Assembly: GCA_030533445.1 (NCBI GenBank)
Contig: CM060072.1
Location: 21,393,767 to 21,457,766, forward strand
Origin: Cyprinodon diabolis
Lineage: Eukaryota; Chordata; Actinopteri; Cyprinodontiformes; Cyprinodontidae
Direction of reading: 5' to 3'
DNA length: 64,000 nt
A program made the translations under genes and the position numbers. The notes under the pieces were generated by a model, which saw only the letters and a program-made list of their open reading frames with translations, had not been told where the DNA came from and did no database searches. This document shows positions 11,718-21,764 of this stretch, piece after piece. Numbering within the stretch: the first letter of the stretch is position 1; each line of letters begins with the position of its first letter.

Positions 11718-12352
11718 TGTTGGGATCTGGAGCTGTACCACCTGTCTCCAGCAGAGTTCACTGTGGATCCTCCTGAGCTGAGCCTTCGACACACCTGAAA
11801 CCCATCTCATCATCAGGAGGATCCTCCACCATATAAGCAGCCCTCAGACCTCGCATCAATGCCGCAGTGTTTATCCAGTTTGGTTAGCACCTGAGCCTAA
11901 CTTCCTCTGTGAAATCTTTGTTGCCTCTAGTCTCCTAGCTGGAAACTAATTTCCTTTGTCTCTGCCTACAGGAAACCTGTTTTTGTCCTGTAAGCTCTGG
12001 ATGAGCTTAACCTGTCGAGCCTGTCCTCAGAGCCAAACCTGAAGAACCTTCTCTGGATTTTCCCATGCTGCTTTGGAATAAGAGCTGGAAAACCAAGGTC
12101 TGTCCTATCGTTAGATGCAAGACGCTGAAGCTGAAACTGAACTCTGCTGAATCAAACAGTCTCTGGAACCCACAGTGCCTCTCTCAAAGCCAAACCCGGA
12201 TTCTTCAAGTTACCTGTGAACCAGATCCCCAGAAGTGAACCAGTACCTGACTCTTTCATTGTTCCATTGTTCAATAAACATTGTTAACTTTTACTCCAGT
12301 TTCCGTCTCCGTGGTGTTCTGCATATTGGGTCTTCCTGAACCAATCATGACA
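11718..12352 (+). mobile_element. Solo LTR with perfect 5-bp target duplication (LTR family 1)
   Basis: A 635-bp unit starts TGTTGGGATCTGG and ends CCAATCATGACA, bounded on both sides by CTGGC (11713-11717 and 12353-12357). It has a TATAAG box at 11832-11837 and AATAAA at 12272-12277, followed by GTTCTGCATATTGGGTC, the family's 3' signature. TG...CA ends, a 5-bp duplication, a promoter and a polyadenylation signal together are diagnostic of an LTR. No internal domain is present, so this is a solo LTR left by recombination between two LTRs. The Ty3/gypsy-like placement is from memory of fish LTR ends. Confidence 0.8.
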
Positions 12353-13233
12353 CTGGCTTTGTTTAGAAAAAGTGAGTATCAATATTGTGTTGGGTGGCAT
12401 GTTCAGTTACAACATGATTCTTATAGAATTATTTTATGCAGAAACATACTGAGGTTCACAAAACATGTAAAAGAAGACAGCTGGAATTAAATCTAAAGCT
12501 ATTACTGCAAAATTCAATTTCCTCAGATTTTCCTACGCTTTGCTTACGTTCACTTATGTAAGCTCATGTATATTAATTAATGAAAACCATTCCACCTTCA
12601 TAACTCTTCAAAACACACACTTTCCACAGATGTGCTCTCCATCCTTCAGCATCAGAATATGGAGCAACTTAAATATTCTGTTCGTCTCCTGTCCGCTTGG
12701 CTCCACCCAAGGCTCTCGCTTCTGCTCTCTTCGTACTTCAGAGACCTTTGAGCTGAGCATGACACTGTTACCATGGATGCATTTGGTGTTACCTTTCATG
12801 GACAAGCATAGGTGATCTACAACTGACCTACAAGGATAGGAGCGGAGGATGTGGAATCTGGGGTTCAGACTGCTAGATAAATATTATTCCTACTGTGCAA
12901 AATCACCACTTGTACGCCTATTCTTTTCAGGATTCCTGTCATTCCCATCAAAAAGATTACTTACTAGTAAAATTATAATAACTTTAACTCTAAAAGTTAT
13001 TAGCGCAAAACCAATATTAAGTGAGTTGCCCTTGACCTACAGTATTTCTTTTATTCATGCAAAAAGGTATGGGAACTGATTATGATTCTGCCTTAAGCGT
13101 TTGTTTAACAAGTGCATTATAGGTAACTCATAAGGGTTTGTGTTGTATCTGGCTTCTAAGATTTATTTGGGATTTAGAAAGTATTTGACAGATGCTGTCA
13201 ATTTTCAACCATCCTGTCACCGTATTGCCATTG
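12353..13233. other. Spacer; one unexplained open frame
   Basis: The stretch 12620-12815 is open on both strands and preceded by an AG acceptor-like TTTCCACAG, but neither translation resembles a known protein. I do not call it an exon. Confidence 0.4.
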
Positions 13234-13523
13234 GTATTCTTCAGGGGCGTTGCTAGGCACAAAGCTTTACTGGGGCACTGGCCCCCTACCGCATATGCCC
13301 CTCCTGCCATACACAAATACAGACAAGCACACTGCCCCACCCTGATAAATTCCTACCAAAATTACCAGTTGAGATATTAATGAGTGTAAGAGCATATTTG
13401 TTTTAACAAACATGAACATTTTCAACATTGCAGCTATAAAAAATAAGATATTACCAACTTTAAAAATAAAAAGTTTCCTTATACACATTCTGAAGTAATC
13501 ATTAATTCCTAGGTTTCAGAGTT

Positions 13524-13895
13524 TTATTTCAGGGGAAAGTTTATATCAACCCGAACTAAGTTTTTCTTTTCTTTTATGAGCATTAAAGTGTTCCTCCTAT
13601 TTTTCATTTTTGCAAAGCGGTCAATCACTAGACTGTGACTCAGCTTAGAAAGTTCTTCCTTTTCAACTGATAAAATAGCAGGATGATGGAGCCTGTCTTG
13701 TCCCATTGTGCACCTCAGCCAAGTGTGGAGCCTTCTCAACACACTGAATGACCTTTTACAACTACAGCTGTTGACTGGGATGGTGAGGGAGATCTGGATG
13801 ACCTGCGTTAGTGTTGGGAATATGATGTTATCAAGCAAGTTGAAAACATACTGCATATCCTTGATGACAAGGCTTTCTTTTTCAACCAGGAAAAG
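13524..13895 (-). pseudogene. hAT transposase C-terminal dimerisation domain (fragment)
   Basis: The minus-strand frame reads FPTLTQVIQISLTIPVNSCS, then CKRSFSVLRRLHTWLRCTMG and QDRLHHPAILSVEKEEL. This is the hAT C-terminal dimerisation signature: a hydrophobic helix, 'PVNSCSCERSFSxLRRLHTWLR' and 'RLHHLAVLS'. In hAT transposases this region mediates dimerisation and carries the final catalytic acidic residue nearby. The upstream RNase H-like core is absent, so no functional enzyme results. The frame continues in ordinary coding style to its stop at 13524. Confidence 0.75.
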
Positions 13896-13913
13896 CTTTC
13901 AAACCATTTTGAA

Positions 13914-14326
13914 TTAAATTAAAGTTTTTTTTACTCCAAAGTTGTCCTGGGGATAGTGGGACAACTTCACTTGTCTAGGACCATCATGCTTTCCCCCTAA
14001 GTCACTAATGTCCCCTTCTTGTTTGTGGAAGCTGGTTGTTGCATCCTCATAACCTTCATGGTCCTGTCTCTCACCTGTCTCTTGCCTGTTAATCTTGCCT
14101 CCTCCTCCCTTTCCTACTCCAGCACCTTCATTCTCATTATCTACAGCAAACATTAAAAAACTTAAATTTATAATTATGTAAATATCTATCGTATTGCTTA
14201 TAACGTTCCTAATGTAACTGGTTAGCTTAAATCACTAATTCATTACGGGACCTTACCTCCCTCTCTCTCATCTTGTTTTACTGCTTCCCTGTCTCTGCTT
14301 CGTGTGAGGAATTTCCTGATATCCAT
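13914..14326 (-). pseudogene. hAT transposase N-terminal exons (start exon plus TTF-type zinc-finger start)
   Basis: On the minus strand a 70-bp start exon (14257-14326) reads MDIRKFLTRSRDREAVKQDE... and ends at a GTAAGG donor. The next exon starts after a TGTTTGCTGTAG acceptor at 14140, and the split codon joins in frame to DNENEGAGVGKGGGG. It continues to GDISDLGGKHDGPRQVKLSH YPQDNFG, the usual beginning of a TTF-type zinc finger, then meets a stop at 13914. The splice signals and frame are still intact, but the finger and the catalytic core are truncated by the internal deletion. Confidence 0.7.
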
Positions 14327-14394
14327 CTACAAACCAATGCAGTAATTTTCAGTTAGTAGCCTATAAAGCATGTGGGTTCACTGGGAAAATAATA

Positions 14395-14446
14395 AAATTG
14401 ACAGGTAAGAAACGTTACCAGAACAACGTTTCTTACCTGTCAATTT
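14395..14446. repeat. Perfect 22-bp inverted repeat with 8-nt loop
   Basis: The arms at 14395-14416 and 14425-14446 are exactly complementary (AAATTGACAGGTAAGAAACG TT) around the loop ACCAGAAC. It lies inside the hAT element, between its first exon and right end. The origin is unknown. Confidence 0.9.
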
Positions 14447-14705
14447 AAAAAAAAATGCGTCGCGGCCGCACAGTGTCCCATCCAACTCAGCTGAGAGCAG
14501 CGCGTTAATTTACCTGCAGTTCATGCAGTGACATGCGCTGACGTGGGGGCGCTAATACATCCTCAATTTGGAGTTAACACACTTGCTACGCATTTGAGTA
14601 GAAATATACGTCTCCTCCCGTTGGAATTATCTAAATTGATGCATTAAAAAAATGTATCACTTGTGCAAATATTCATGAGATTTATACTGGGGCACAGCTC
14701 ATTTA

Positions 14706-14727
14706 TACTGGGGCACGTGCCCCAGTA
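14706..14727. repeat. Perfect 22-bp palindrome in the hAT subterminal region
   Basis: TACTGGGGCAC followed directly by GTGCCCCAGTA. The half-site TACTGGGGCAC recurs at 14685-14695 and in the left end near 13269, so it may be a transposase-binding motif (inference). Confidence 0.85.
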
Positions 14728-14794
14728 AATGGGCTCTGGCGACACCGATGGTATTCTTATATATTTTTATAATGACCAAATTTGTGTGACAATT

Positions 14795-14875
14795 TTTTCT
14801 ATAATTTTTTTGCTGCTGTAAACACCAGAATTTCCCCATCGTGGGACAATAAATATAAATAAATATATTAAAAAT
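14795..14875 (+). mobile_element. LINE/SINE 3' tail fragment
   Basis: The phrase TTGCTGCTGTAAACACCAGA followed by ATTTCCCCATCGTGGGACAA and AATAAA-type repeats is a familiar 3' tail of fish retroposons ('...GCTGTAA...AATTTCCCC...GGGA..AATAAA'). Only the tail is seen. Confidence 0.4.
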
Positions 14876-15112
14876 AGTTCTTATGTGCTGCTGTTATTTC
14901 AGTTATTAAAGATTATTCTTTAGGCCACCCAAAGGTTTATCCCTTCATTAAGATATTAATTGAATCAACATTATCTAGCCTATTTTTTCAGTGCTGAAAC
15001 TTTCATCTAGATAGAATCATTTTTAATTTAAGCCAATGAGGTTGCCATCCCAGCAGATTTTAGTGGTGCTTCCTGATATAAAGTTATGGCATTACATCAC
15101 ATGTTATTCCTG

Positions 15113-15693
15113 TGTCATGATCTAACTCTGACTGTTTGCTCATTACCACTCATCTGATCCACCTGCTTCTGCCTCTATTTAATGTACTTGCATCCAGCTA
15201 TCAGGGCCAGATTATCTCCTTCCTGGGGTGCCAGTGGTGAAAGGGGGATTTAGCGTACCATAGTGGTTTTGATTTCCTGATCCTGACCTTTTCTGCCTCT
15301 CGACCACTTAGCCTGCCTGTTCCCCTCTACACGGTCTGCCTGAACTGTCTGTGGACTCCTGGAACCCTAAAGCAGTCTATTCCTGTTCTGATCTGTTCTG
15401 ACACTCTGGGCGATGACCGCTGCATATTGTTGGCTGCCCACCAGCTGGATCCTACCTCGTTCTCTGGCAATTGGATTGAACTGTTAAACCAGGTTATTGA
15501 CTCAAATGGATAATCATCCTCCATCAGATTATCATGGTCACTTGCGTTTTTTTCTCCAACAGTCTCCAGTGATAGATGCTCTAGCCGCTGATACCGTGGA
15601 TCCACAGCACGCTCTGTCTTAAATAAATGTTTTGAATGATCTTACTATCTGTCTCGCTTTGAATACTGGGTCCTTCTGTCCTATTTCTTGACA
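15113..15693 (+). mobile_element. Solo LTR with near-perfect 5-bp flanks
   Basis: The unit starts TGTCATGATCTAACTC and ends CTATTTCTTGACA. An AATAAA at about 15623 precedes TTGAATACTGGGTCCTT, equivalent to the family's CTGCATTTGGGTCC signature. The flanks are TCCTG and ACCTG (one mismatch). No internal retroelement genes follow. A minus-strand 92-aa frame beginning MDPRYQ is antisense to the LTR and probably meaningless. Confidence 0.65.
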
Positions 15694-16019
15694 ACCTGTG
15701 CTGGTATTAAATATATCACTGGGCATGTTTATCTTATTTATTGGCTGGAATGATCTTTTAATATTTAATAAATCACCAGCCTCCCAGACCCTTTGCTTTG
15801 GACATGCCGGTACCCCTTCCAAACCTATGGCATTTCCTTTCAAGGTTTCACTGTCGGCATTTCAGAATAAAAGCACAGGAGAAACTTAATATCACGGACT
15901 GTTCACCGCTGGCTGCTTCACCGTCCATCCCCGAGTGGTTATGGGGTATAGGAATTCTATGAGAATGCACCACAGTCGCAGCTGCCACCGCCTCTGGTCA
16001 AAATGTACTATAAGACAAA
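15694..16019. other. Unassigned spacer between two LTRs
   Basis: The block 15700-15890 is open in one plus frame, but I recognise no domain. It may be leftover retroelement sequence, because it sits between two oppositely oriented LTRs; this is inference only. Confidence 0.35.
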
Positions 16020-16285
16020 CAGCATATCAAAACATTAACCAAATGAGATCCAACAACAGAGGACCAAGGATCATAATCAGAATAACAGACAAGACACAAT
16101 TGAATGCTAGAGTTACTCTCACAACAGCTCAAATAATCTGACGTTGATGGTATGCAGGCAAACAACATAAATAGCTGAGGGAACCAGGTGTAAACGATCA
16201 GCGTTAATAAGCAGCAGAGCTATTAAGACAGGTGAGCAGGAGCAAATAAAAAAAGCAAAAAACAATCAGTGCCAAGACCATGACA
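16020..16285 (-). mobile_element. Partial LTR, reverse orientation
   Basis: The right edge reads CCAAGACCATGACA, so the reverse strand begins TGTCATGGTCTTGG. The body shares CTCAAATAATCTG(A/G)C(G/A)TTGATGG with the LTR at 25630-26400 and has a CATAAATAGC element (TATA-like on the reverse strand). The 3' LTR end was not located. Confidence 0.5.
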
Positions 16286-16384
16286 TGTGAAGTACATTAA
16301 AGCATGATGCTGCTGGTGGTGTAAGAATGCAGTTCAGGATAGTTGTGTGCATTATTTTAGTCCCTTTGGAATCAAAATAACATA

Positions 16385-16868
16385 ATTTAATTCAATTCAA
16401 TTCAGTTTATTTATATAGCACCAAATTCACAACACATGTCATCTCAAGGCACTTTACAGTTCAACAAGATCATACAGTCAAATTGATACAAAGTTCTAAT
16501 CTAAGGAAAACCAGTTGATTGCATTGACTCATTGACTCAAATACAATCCCTCACACTAAGCATGCTTGTAGCGACAGTGGAGAGGAAAAACTCCCTTTTA
16601 ACAGGAAGAAACCTCCAGCAGAACCAGGCTCAGTGTGAGCGGCCATCTGCTGAGGCCGACTGGGGTTCAAGGAGACAGAAGCAGAGACACAAAAAGCAGC
16701 TGTAAAAGGCGGCCCCGTCCAGGAAACACACAGCCAGGCAGACAAGCTCCGAGCCAGCTCCCATGTCCGAGGACGAAGAGAGCACATCCACTCAGTCAGG
16801 GTCAGAGAAACAGGACCACACTGGAAAACAGGCCAATCTCCAGTTTAACCCCAAGAGCAAACAAAAGT
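16385..16868 (+). repeat. Common teleost dispersed repeat
   Basis: The sequence starts AATTCAATTCAGTTTATTTA TATAGCACC and runs through CATGTCATCTCAAGGCACTT, GACAGTGGAGAGGAAAAACT CCC and CAGAACCAGGCTCAGTGTG. I recognise this as an abundant fish repeat found in many noncoding regions. A second partial copy is at 29640-29820. Short frames inside are not genes. Its class is not certain to me. Confidence 0.6.
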
Positions 16869-16869
16869 A

Positions 16870-16975
16870 ATGTTGCTGATCATGTCCATTCTTTTATTAC
16901 CACAGTATACCAGTTTTCTGATGGCTACTTCTGGGAGGAAGCTCACAAAATCACAAAGAGGTCTCTTTGACAAGA
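16870..16975 (+). pseudogene. DD36E-type transposase fragment fused to the preceding repeat
   Basis: The plus strand reads VADHVHSFITTVY, then SDGYF, aligning to VADHVHPFMITMY and SDGYF of the element at 62419-63639 (its 63238-63298). It is a short middle piece of that transposase, without either terminal repeat, abutting the fish repeat at 16385-16868. How the two were joined is not visible. Confidence 0.6.
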
Positions 16976-17105
16976 GAAATAGCTAATTGGTTACCACCAT
17001 TCATTCACAATCAAGGATTATTTCTGGCAATTCTACTTAAATGTCACCAATGAAGTGGGCACTAAGTGCGTGTCAATGAACAAGTGTCTGTGTTTGAATT
17101 ATGTA

Positions 17106-18353
17106 CACTATATTGCCAAAAGTATTTGCTCACCTGCCTTGACTCACATATGAGCTTAAGTGACATCCCGTTCCTAATCCATAGGGTTCAATATGACGTC
17201 GGTCCACCCTTTGCAGCTAGAACAGCTTCAACTCTTCTGGGAAGGCTGTCCACAAGGTTTAGGAGTGTGTTTATGGGAATTTTTGACCATTCTTCCAGAA
17301 GCGCATTTGTGAGGTCGCACACTGATGTTGGACGAGAAGGCCTGGCTCTCAGTCTCTGCTCTAATTCATCCCAAAGGTGTTCTATCGGGTTGAGGTCAGG
17401 ACTCTGTGCAGGCCAGTCAAGTTCATCCACACCAGACTCTGTCATCCATGTCTTTATGGACCTTGCTTTGTGCACTGGTGCACAGTCATGTTGGAAGAGG
17501 AAGGGGCCAGCTCCAAACTGTTCCCACAAAGTTGGGAGCATGGAATTGTCCAAAATGTCTTGGTATGCTGAAGCATTCAGAGTTCCTTTCACTGGAACTA
17601 AGGGGCCAAGCCCAGCTCCTGAAAAACAACCCCACACCATAATCCCCCCTCCACCAAACTTTACACTTGGCACAATGCAGTCAGACAAGTACCGTTCTCC
17701 TGGCAACCGCCAAACCCAGACCCGTCCATCAGATTGCCAGATGGAGAAGCGCGATTCGTCACTCCAGAGAACGCGTCTCCACTGCTCTAGAGTCCAGTGG
17801 CGGCGTGCTTTACACCACCGCATCCGACGCTTTGCATTGCACTTGGTTATGTATGGCTTGGATGCAGCTGCTCGACCATGGAAACCCATTCCATGAAGCT
17901 CTCTGCGCACTGTTCTTGAGCTAATCTGAAGGCCACATGAAGTTTGGAGGTCTGTAGTGATTGACTCTGCAGAAAGTTGGCGACCTCTTCGCACTATGCG
18001 CTTCAGCATCCGCTGACCCCGCTCCGTCAGTTTACGTGGCCTACCACTTCGTGGCTGAGTTGCTGTCGTTCCCAAACACTTCCATTTTCTTATAATACAG
18101 CTGACAGTTGACTGTGGAATATTTAGGAGCGAGGAAATTTCACGACTGGATTTGTTGCACAGGTGGCATCCTATCACAGTTCCACGCTGGAATTCACTGA
18201 GCTCCTGAGAGCGACCCATTCTTTCACAAATGTTTGTAAAAACAGTCTGCATGCCTAGGTGCTTGAATTTATACACCTGTGGCCATGGAAGTGATTGGAA
18301 CACCTGATTCCAATAATTTGGATGGGTGAGCAAATACTTTTGGCAATATAGTG
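17106..18353 (-). mobile_element. Complete Tc1-like transposon with perfect 29-bp TIRs
   Basis: The element is 1248 bp and flanked by TA (17104-17105 and 18354-18355). Both ends begin CACTATATTGCCAAAAGTAT and match perfectly for 29 bp before diverging. It contains one uninterrupted transposase gene on the minus strand and little else, the standard Tc1 layout. The identical termini and intact gene indicate a recent arrival. I recognise the terminal sequence as widespread in fish genomes. A decayed relative lies at 40130-41146. Confidence 0.92.
17188..18219 (-). CDS. Tc1-like transposase, DD34E, apparently intact (343 aa)
   Basis: A cut-and-paste transposase that should bind the terminal repeats of its own element and insert at TA in the nucleus. 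The start chosen is [10 protein letters not shown], because the frame upstream (to 18492) crosses the terminal repeat. Residues about 8-50 form the first helix-turn-helix of the paired-like DNA-binding region. The linker [15 protein letters not shown] holds the GRPR motif (59-62), and the second helix-turn-helix spans about 70-120. Catalytic residues are D154 (LWSDESRF), D245 ([10 protein letters not shown]) and E280 ([12 protein letters not shown]), with 34 residues between the last two. The end KGGPTSY is typical of the family. Length matches usual Tc1 transposases (about 340 aa). No stop, frameshift or missing catalytic residue is visible. Whether it is expressed cannot be read from sequence. 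Confidence 0.92.
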   Translation of the reverse strand: MGRSQELSEFQRGTVIGCHLCNKSSREISSLLNIPQSTVSCIIRKWKCLGTTATQPRSGRPRKLTERGQRMLKRIVRRGRQLSAESITTDLQTSCGLQISSRTVRRELHGMGFHGRAAASKPYITKCNAKRRMRWCKARRHWTLEQWRRVLWSDESRFSIWQSDGRVWVWRLPGERYLSDCIVPSVKFGGGGIMVWGCFSGAGLGPLVPVKGTLNASAYQDILDNSMLPTLWEQFGAGPFLFQHDCAPVHKARSIKTWMTESGVDELDWPAQSPDLNPIEHLWDELEQRLRARPSRPTSVCDLTNALLEEWSKIPINTLLNLVDSLPRRVEAVLAAKGGPTSY

Positions 18354-19417
18354 TATTTATGTTACATCTTTTTTCCTTATGGGAAATTGCGAGTTCCAAG
18401 TTGTATCCACAAAGAAAAAAGGGAGGATGTTCTGCCAAAAAACAAAGTAGAGAAAAAACAATCCACCAAACTAGAAATGTGCTTTTATACAAGAAAGAAA
18501 TGTGTGTATTCTAGGCCTCTGTACATTCCCATCTGAACTCAAGAGAAAAGAGCTTGTCCTACATTTAGGATCATTAATCTAATATTTGATTAAAATGCAT
18601 GCATTTACATGAAGTGTGTTAGCACAACAAACCATTTAATGTTGATAATATTACAATGCTAAAATCTAATAATGAATTTGAGCTAATGGAAAATAACGTA
18701 TTTGGTCAGTTTGAACCTCAGCATTAGTAGGTACAACAGAACAAAAGGAATGCCAAATTCAAACTTTCCTGAATAGACTCATAATCATCTATCAATACGC
18801 TCTTTAAAACAGACATTTAACAGACAAACTATCTTTCTTATGAGGAGGCTCTATCAGAGATGATATTTTACAGTAGAATTTGGTCTACTCATTACTTGTA
18901 AAAACTGAATCAAAGCAGAAAAAAATCGCCAAACCCAATGTAATCTTTTTAGCCATGCACGTATAAATTGGCAGGTTGCTGGATTTCAGTGTTTTTTTTT
19001 ATTTGCTGCTTCTGAACGATGATTTTACAATTCAGAAACCTGAATGCAAAGTGTCAACACATCTGAAGGCCCAGGTGGCTAGGACGAGAACTTGGCCCAA
19101 AAACCTGTAAACAGATGTAAAGAAAGGTTCCAGCACACTGTATCGCTCTCTGTCAAGGATGTATTGATGTAACATGTTGGTCGGAAGGGCTCTTTTCAGA
19201 CATGTCAGACAGCTCCTCTCTATGTGTATATATCTCTGGTAGGTAAAACTGACCAATCCCTGAACTAAGGAAGCTTAACAGAAAGTTAGATACAGATACA
19301 AAAAAAAAAAATCCCAAGAATATAACAGTTCATAATAAAAATAAATAGAAGTTTTATTTTATGTTATCCCTATTTAGTGTTACTTTACAAATCCCTTAAA
19401 CTTTCAATGTTGGCAAT
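18354..19417. other. Spacer without recognised feature
   Basis: AT-rich DNA. The frames at 18326-18536 are AT-driven and continue out of the transposon. Nothing else is supported. Confidence 0.5.
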
Positions 19418-19726
19418 GGGGCGACAGTGGTGTTGGATGTAGGAGTTTCCCCTGAAATCGAAAGGTTGACGGTTCAAGCCCCGACTCCGACTTTCAGTGT
19501 CGTTGTGTCCTTGGGCAAGACACTTCACCTGCATTGTCTACTGATGGTGGTCAGAGGGCCTGGTGGCGCCAGTGTATGGCAGCCCTGCTTCTGTCAGTGA
19601 AGCGCAGGGCAGCTGTGGCTACAATGTAGCTTGCCACCATCAGTGTGTGAGTGTATGGGTGAATGAATGTAGTGTCAAGTCTCCTGACTTGAATAAAGGC
19701 GCTATATAAGTACATGCCATTTACCA
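19418..19726 (+). mobile_element. tRNA-related SINE
   Basis: The unit begins GGGGCGACAGTGGTG and has a B-box-like GGTTCAAGCCC at 19471-19481. It continues CCTTGGGCAAGACACTTCAC C, CTACAATGTAGCTTGCCACC ATC and a tail GGCGCTATATAAGTACATGC CATTTACCA. This arrangement is a known fish SINE type whose pol III promoter lies in the tRNA-like head. Two other copies occur in the window in reverse, at 35570-35838 and 33812-34003. Confidence 0.65.
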
Positions 19727-21764
19727 TAACTTCTGCTGTACAGTAAAGATATTTGAATGATAATGAAGAAACATGTGTGAAACCTAAAATCAACACCTGA
19801 ATAAACCCACTTAATTATAAACACATGTATTCAGTATTGTTTATCTTCAAGGAAAATGTATTAACAAAAAATTTGATTTTAATACAATAACCTCTGTGTT
19901 GGGATCTTTACAGTCCCTTCACACTGAATAGGGAAAATGGGCACAATGCTAATTCAGACTGTCTCAAACTAAGTAGAACATTTCCATCTTTGATAATGAC
20001 AATGAGTTCTCAGATATGCTAAGGTGGTGAAAATGAAAATTATAATCAAGAATGTAAGCTTGCACTCATTTAAAAAATAAGCTAACCGTTCTTATAATAC
20101 ACAAGGTATTGCAGATTATATGACTATCATCCCTACACAGAGATTCACGAAGGAAGAAATGTCTATATCCTTTTAGACAAGTGTGCTGAAAAACAGTACA
20201 TTAAAGAGTAATTTAGAGAATACATGACATGCATTGTAATGACATTCCGGACACTTCTAAAACAGAGTGTGTTAATATGACTGATGGCTCTCACTAAATA
20301 AAAAGGCAGAATAAACAATACATTTAGGAATAATAAAACAGAAAATACTGAACAACTCCCAAATATCACAAATGTGCTAAGAATACTAAGTATGCTATTA
20401 CTACTATAATGGTATAATTCAAGAATAATAAGGGGTGGTCAATTTAGCATAACACATATGCCCTGTTTGTTTATTTCTTTATTGAAATACATACTTCTTA
20501 GATGGAGGAGCGTGAAATGTTTACCAGTACATAGCAATAAATAGTTAGTGAGAAAAGTGAAGTCCAGGTGAGTCCTGTGTATAATACCTAAAACCTTTTT
20601 TTTTTTTTTACTTGATTTATGTAATGATGTCCAGCCTAAAACGTAACAAGACAAGCTTCCTGCAGATTAACATAACACTGAAGAGGGTGCTGGGGTCCAG
20701 TGACAACTATACCAGTTAGCGATTCCCTCCACTGCCCTGAAGTCTCAGGATTTTTATATAACTCTCCATGTTCATGTATGTGAGCAATTTGGGCTTCACA
20801 CTTAATTTGGGATAGTAGAACAGCAGCTTCCTATTGTCAGTGCTCTGCAAAAATCTTAGCTAGATGTGGATAGCGGCAGGAGTCTTAGTGAACTCCAGTG
20901 GGCTGAAACAGATGATCAAATTTATATCATAAGAGCTTTGGAGTCGCTGGAACTGTAGACGGCACTGGGAAGTATGTATAAGAACCAAGCCAGAGGCAGA
21001 TGATAATCTGAATCTGCACCCATATGAAGTCTTAACTGTGCAGAGATCATTAATTCTTTTTTCATTTACTTAAATAGTTTCCCTCTTATCAAAAAGCAGC
21101 AGTGAATATGCAACTCTGTAATATTGTGCAAAACTACAAAATAAAAATAAAAAATCTTCTAAGAATAATAATTTTTAGTGTAACTAGAGAGCATACAAAA
21201 TATTGAAAGGACCAACATACTGGATTGTCTTTTAAGATAACATGCTTCCTAGCTAACAAAGCTTTCAACTTTGTTTTTTTTAGCTATTTCAGTCACCTCC
21301 CTCATATCGATTACATTCAATATTTGTCCATGTGAACAGACTGTATACAGCATATTAAGGAGAAATATTTAATCTTAAAATGGATTGTTTTTGTTAACTA
21401 TCACTGCACTGCTAGTTTTTCTCAATCTCCTGTCAAAGCAACAGCTTAATATTTCCTAATAATCCTCAGCACTTTCACCTTATCATGATTTGAAGTATTT
21501 ATATGTAAATGATTGCAATGTTTTCTTCCAAAAAAAAAAATAATAATGACATTATTCTCTCTCATCAAGCAATTGGTGTAACAAAGATTGAGGACATAAA
21601 CAGCACAGCAGAATCAGTCTCAAAGTAAAAGTAAAACAAGGGACTGCTCTTCCAAAAACTCTAAAACCAAATGAGGAATCATAAAACAAGCCAATACCCT
21701 CCAGTCCTGACAAACCACCACAGAGGAACTGACATCCACTGACAGGAACCCCAACCCTACTCAG
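19727..21764. other. Spacer without recognised feature
   Basis: AT-rich, with short frames only. A poly-T of about 14 nt is near 20597-20610. From 21550 the sequence becomes A-rich and may be the decayed 5' part of the Penelope-like element that follows. Confidence 0.45.

Larger units (their letters stand above)
13242..14750 (-). mobile_element. Internally deleted hAT transposon with perfect 8-bp target duplication
   Basis: The element is flanked by GTATTCTT at 13234-13241 and 14751-14758. Its ends are CAGGGGCGTTGCTAGGC and, on the other strand, CATCGGTGTCGCCAGAGCC; both lead into TTTACTGGGGCAC. Size is 1509 bp, whereas an autonomous hAT is normally about 2.5-4 kb or more. Minus-strand exons encode the N-terminal zinc-finger part and the C-terminal dimerisation domain, while the catalytic core between them is missing. 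The coding parts look like the ZMYM1-like hAT group common in fish. It could be mobilised only by a transposase supplied elsewhere. Confidence 0.85.

Noticed and set aside
12540..12815. Open frame preceded by an AG acceptor-like site
   Set aside because: Open on both strands, with no recognisable domain and no clear donor downstream.
15327..15605. Minus-strand frame starting MDPRYQ, thought of as a gag start
   Set aside because: It lies inside the LTR body and antisense to its promoter and polyadenylation signals. There is no gag domain beyond the first residues.
17066..17896. Long plus-strand open frame of 276 codons
   Set aside because: It is antisense to the intact Tc1 transposase and begins in the terminal repeat. 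No protein motif is visible in that frame.
17188..18492. Upstream start giving a 434-residue transposase
   Set aside because: The extra 91 codons cross the terminal inverted repeat and flanking DNA. The family starts at MGRSQ.
19471..19481. B-box GGTTCAAGCCC considered as a tRNA gene
   Set aside because: The surrounding sequence does not fold as a cloverleaf and matches a SINE with two further copies in the window.
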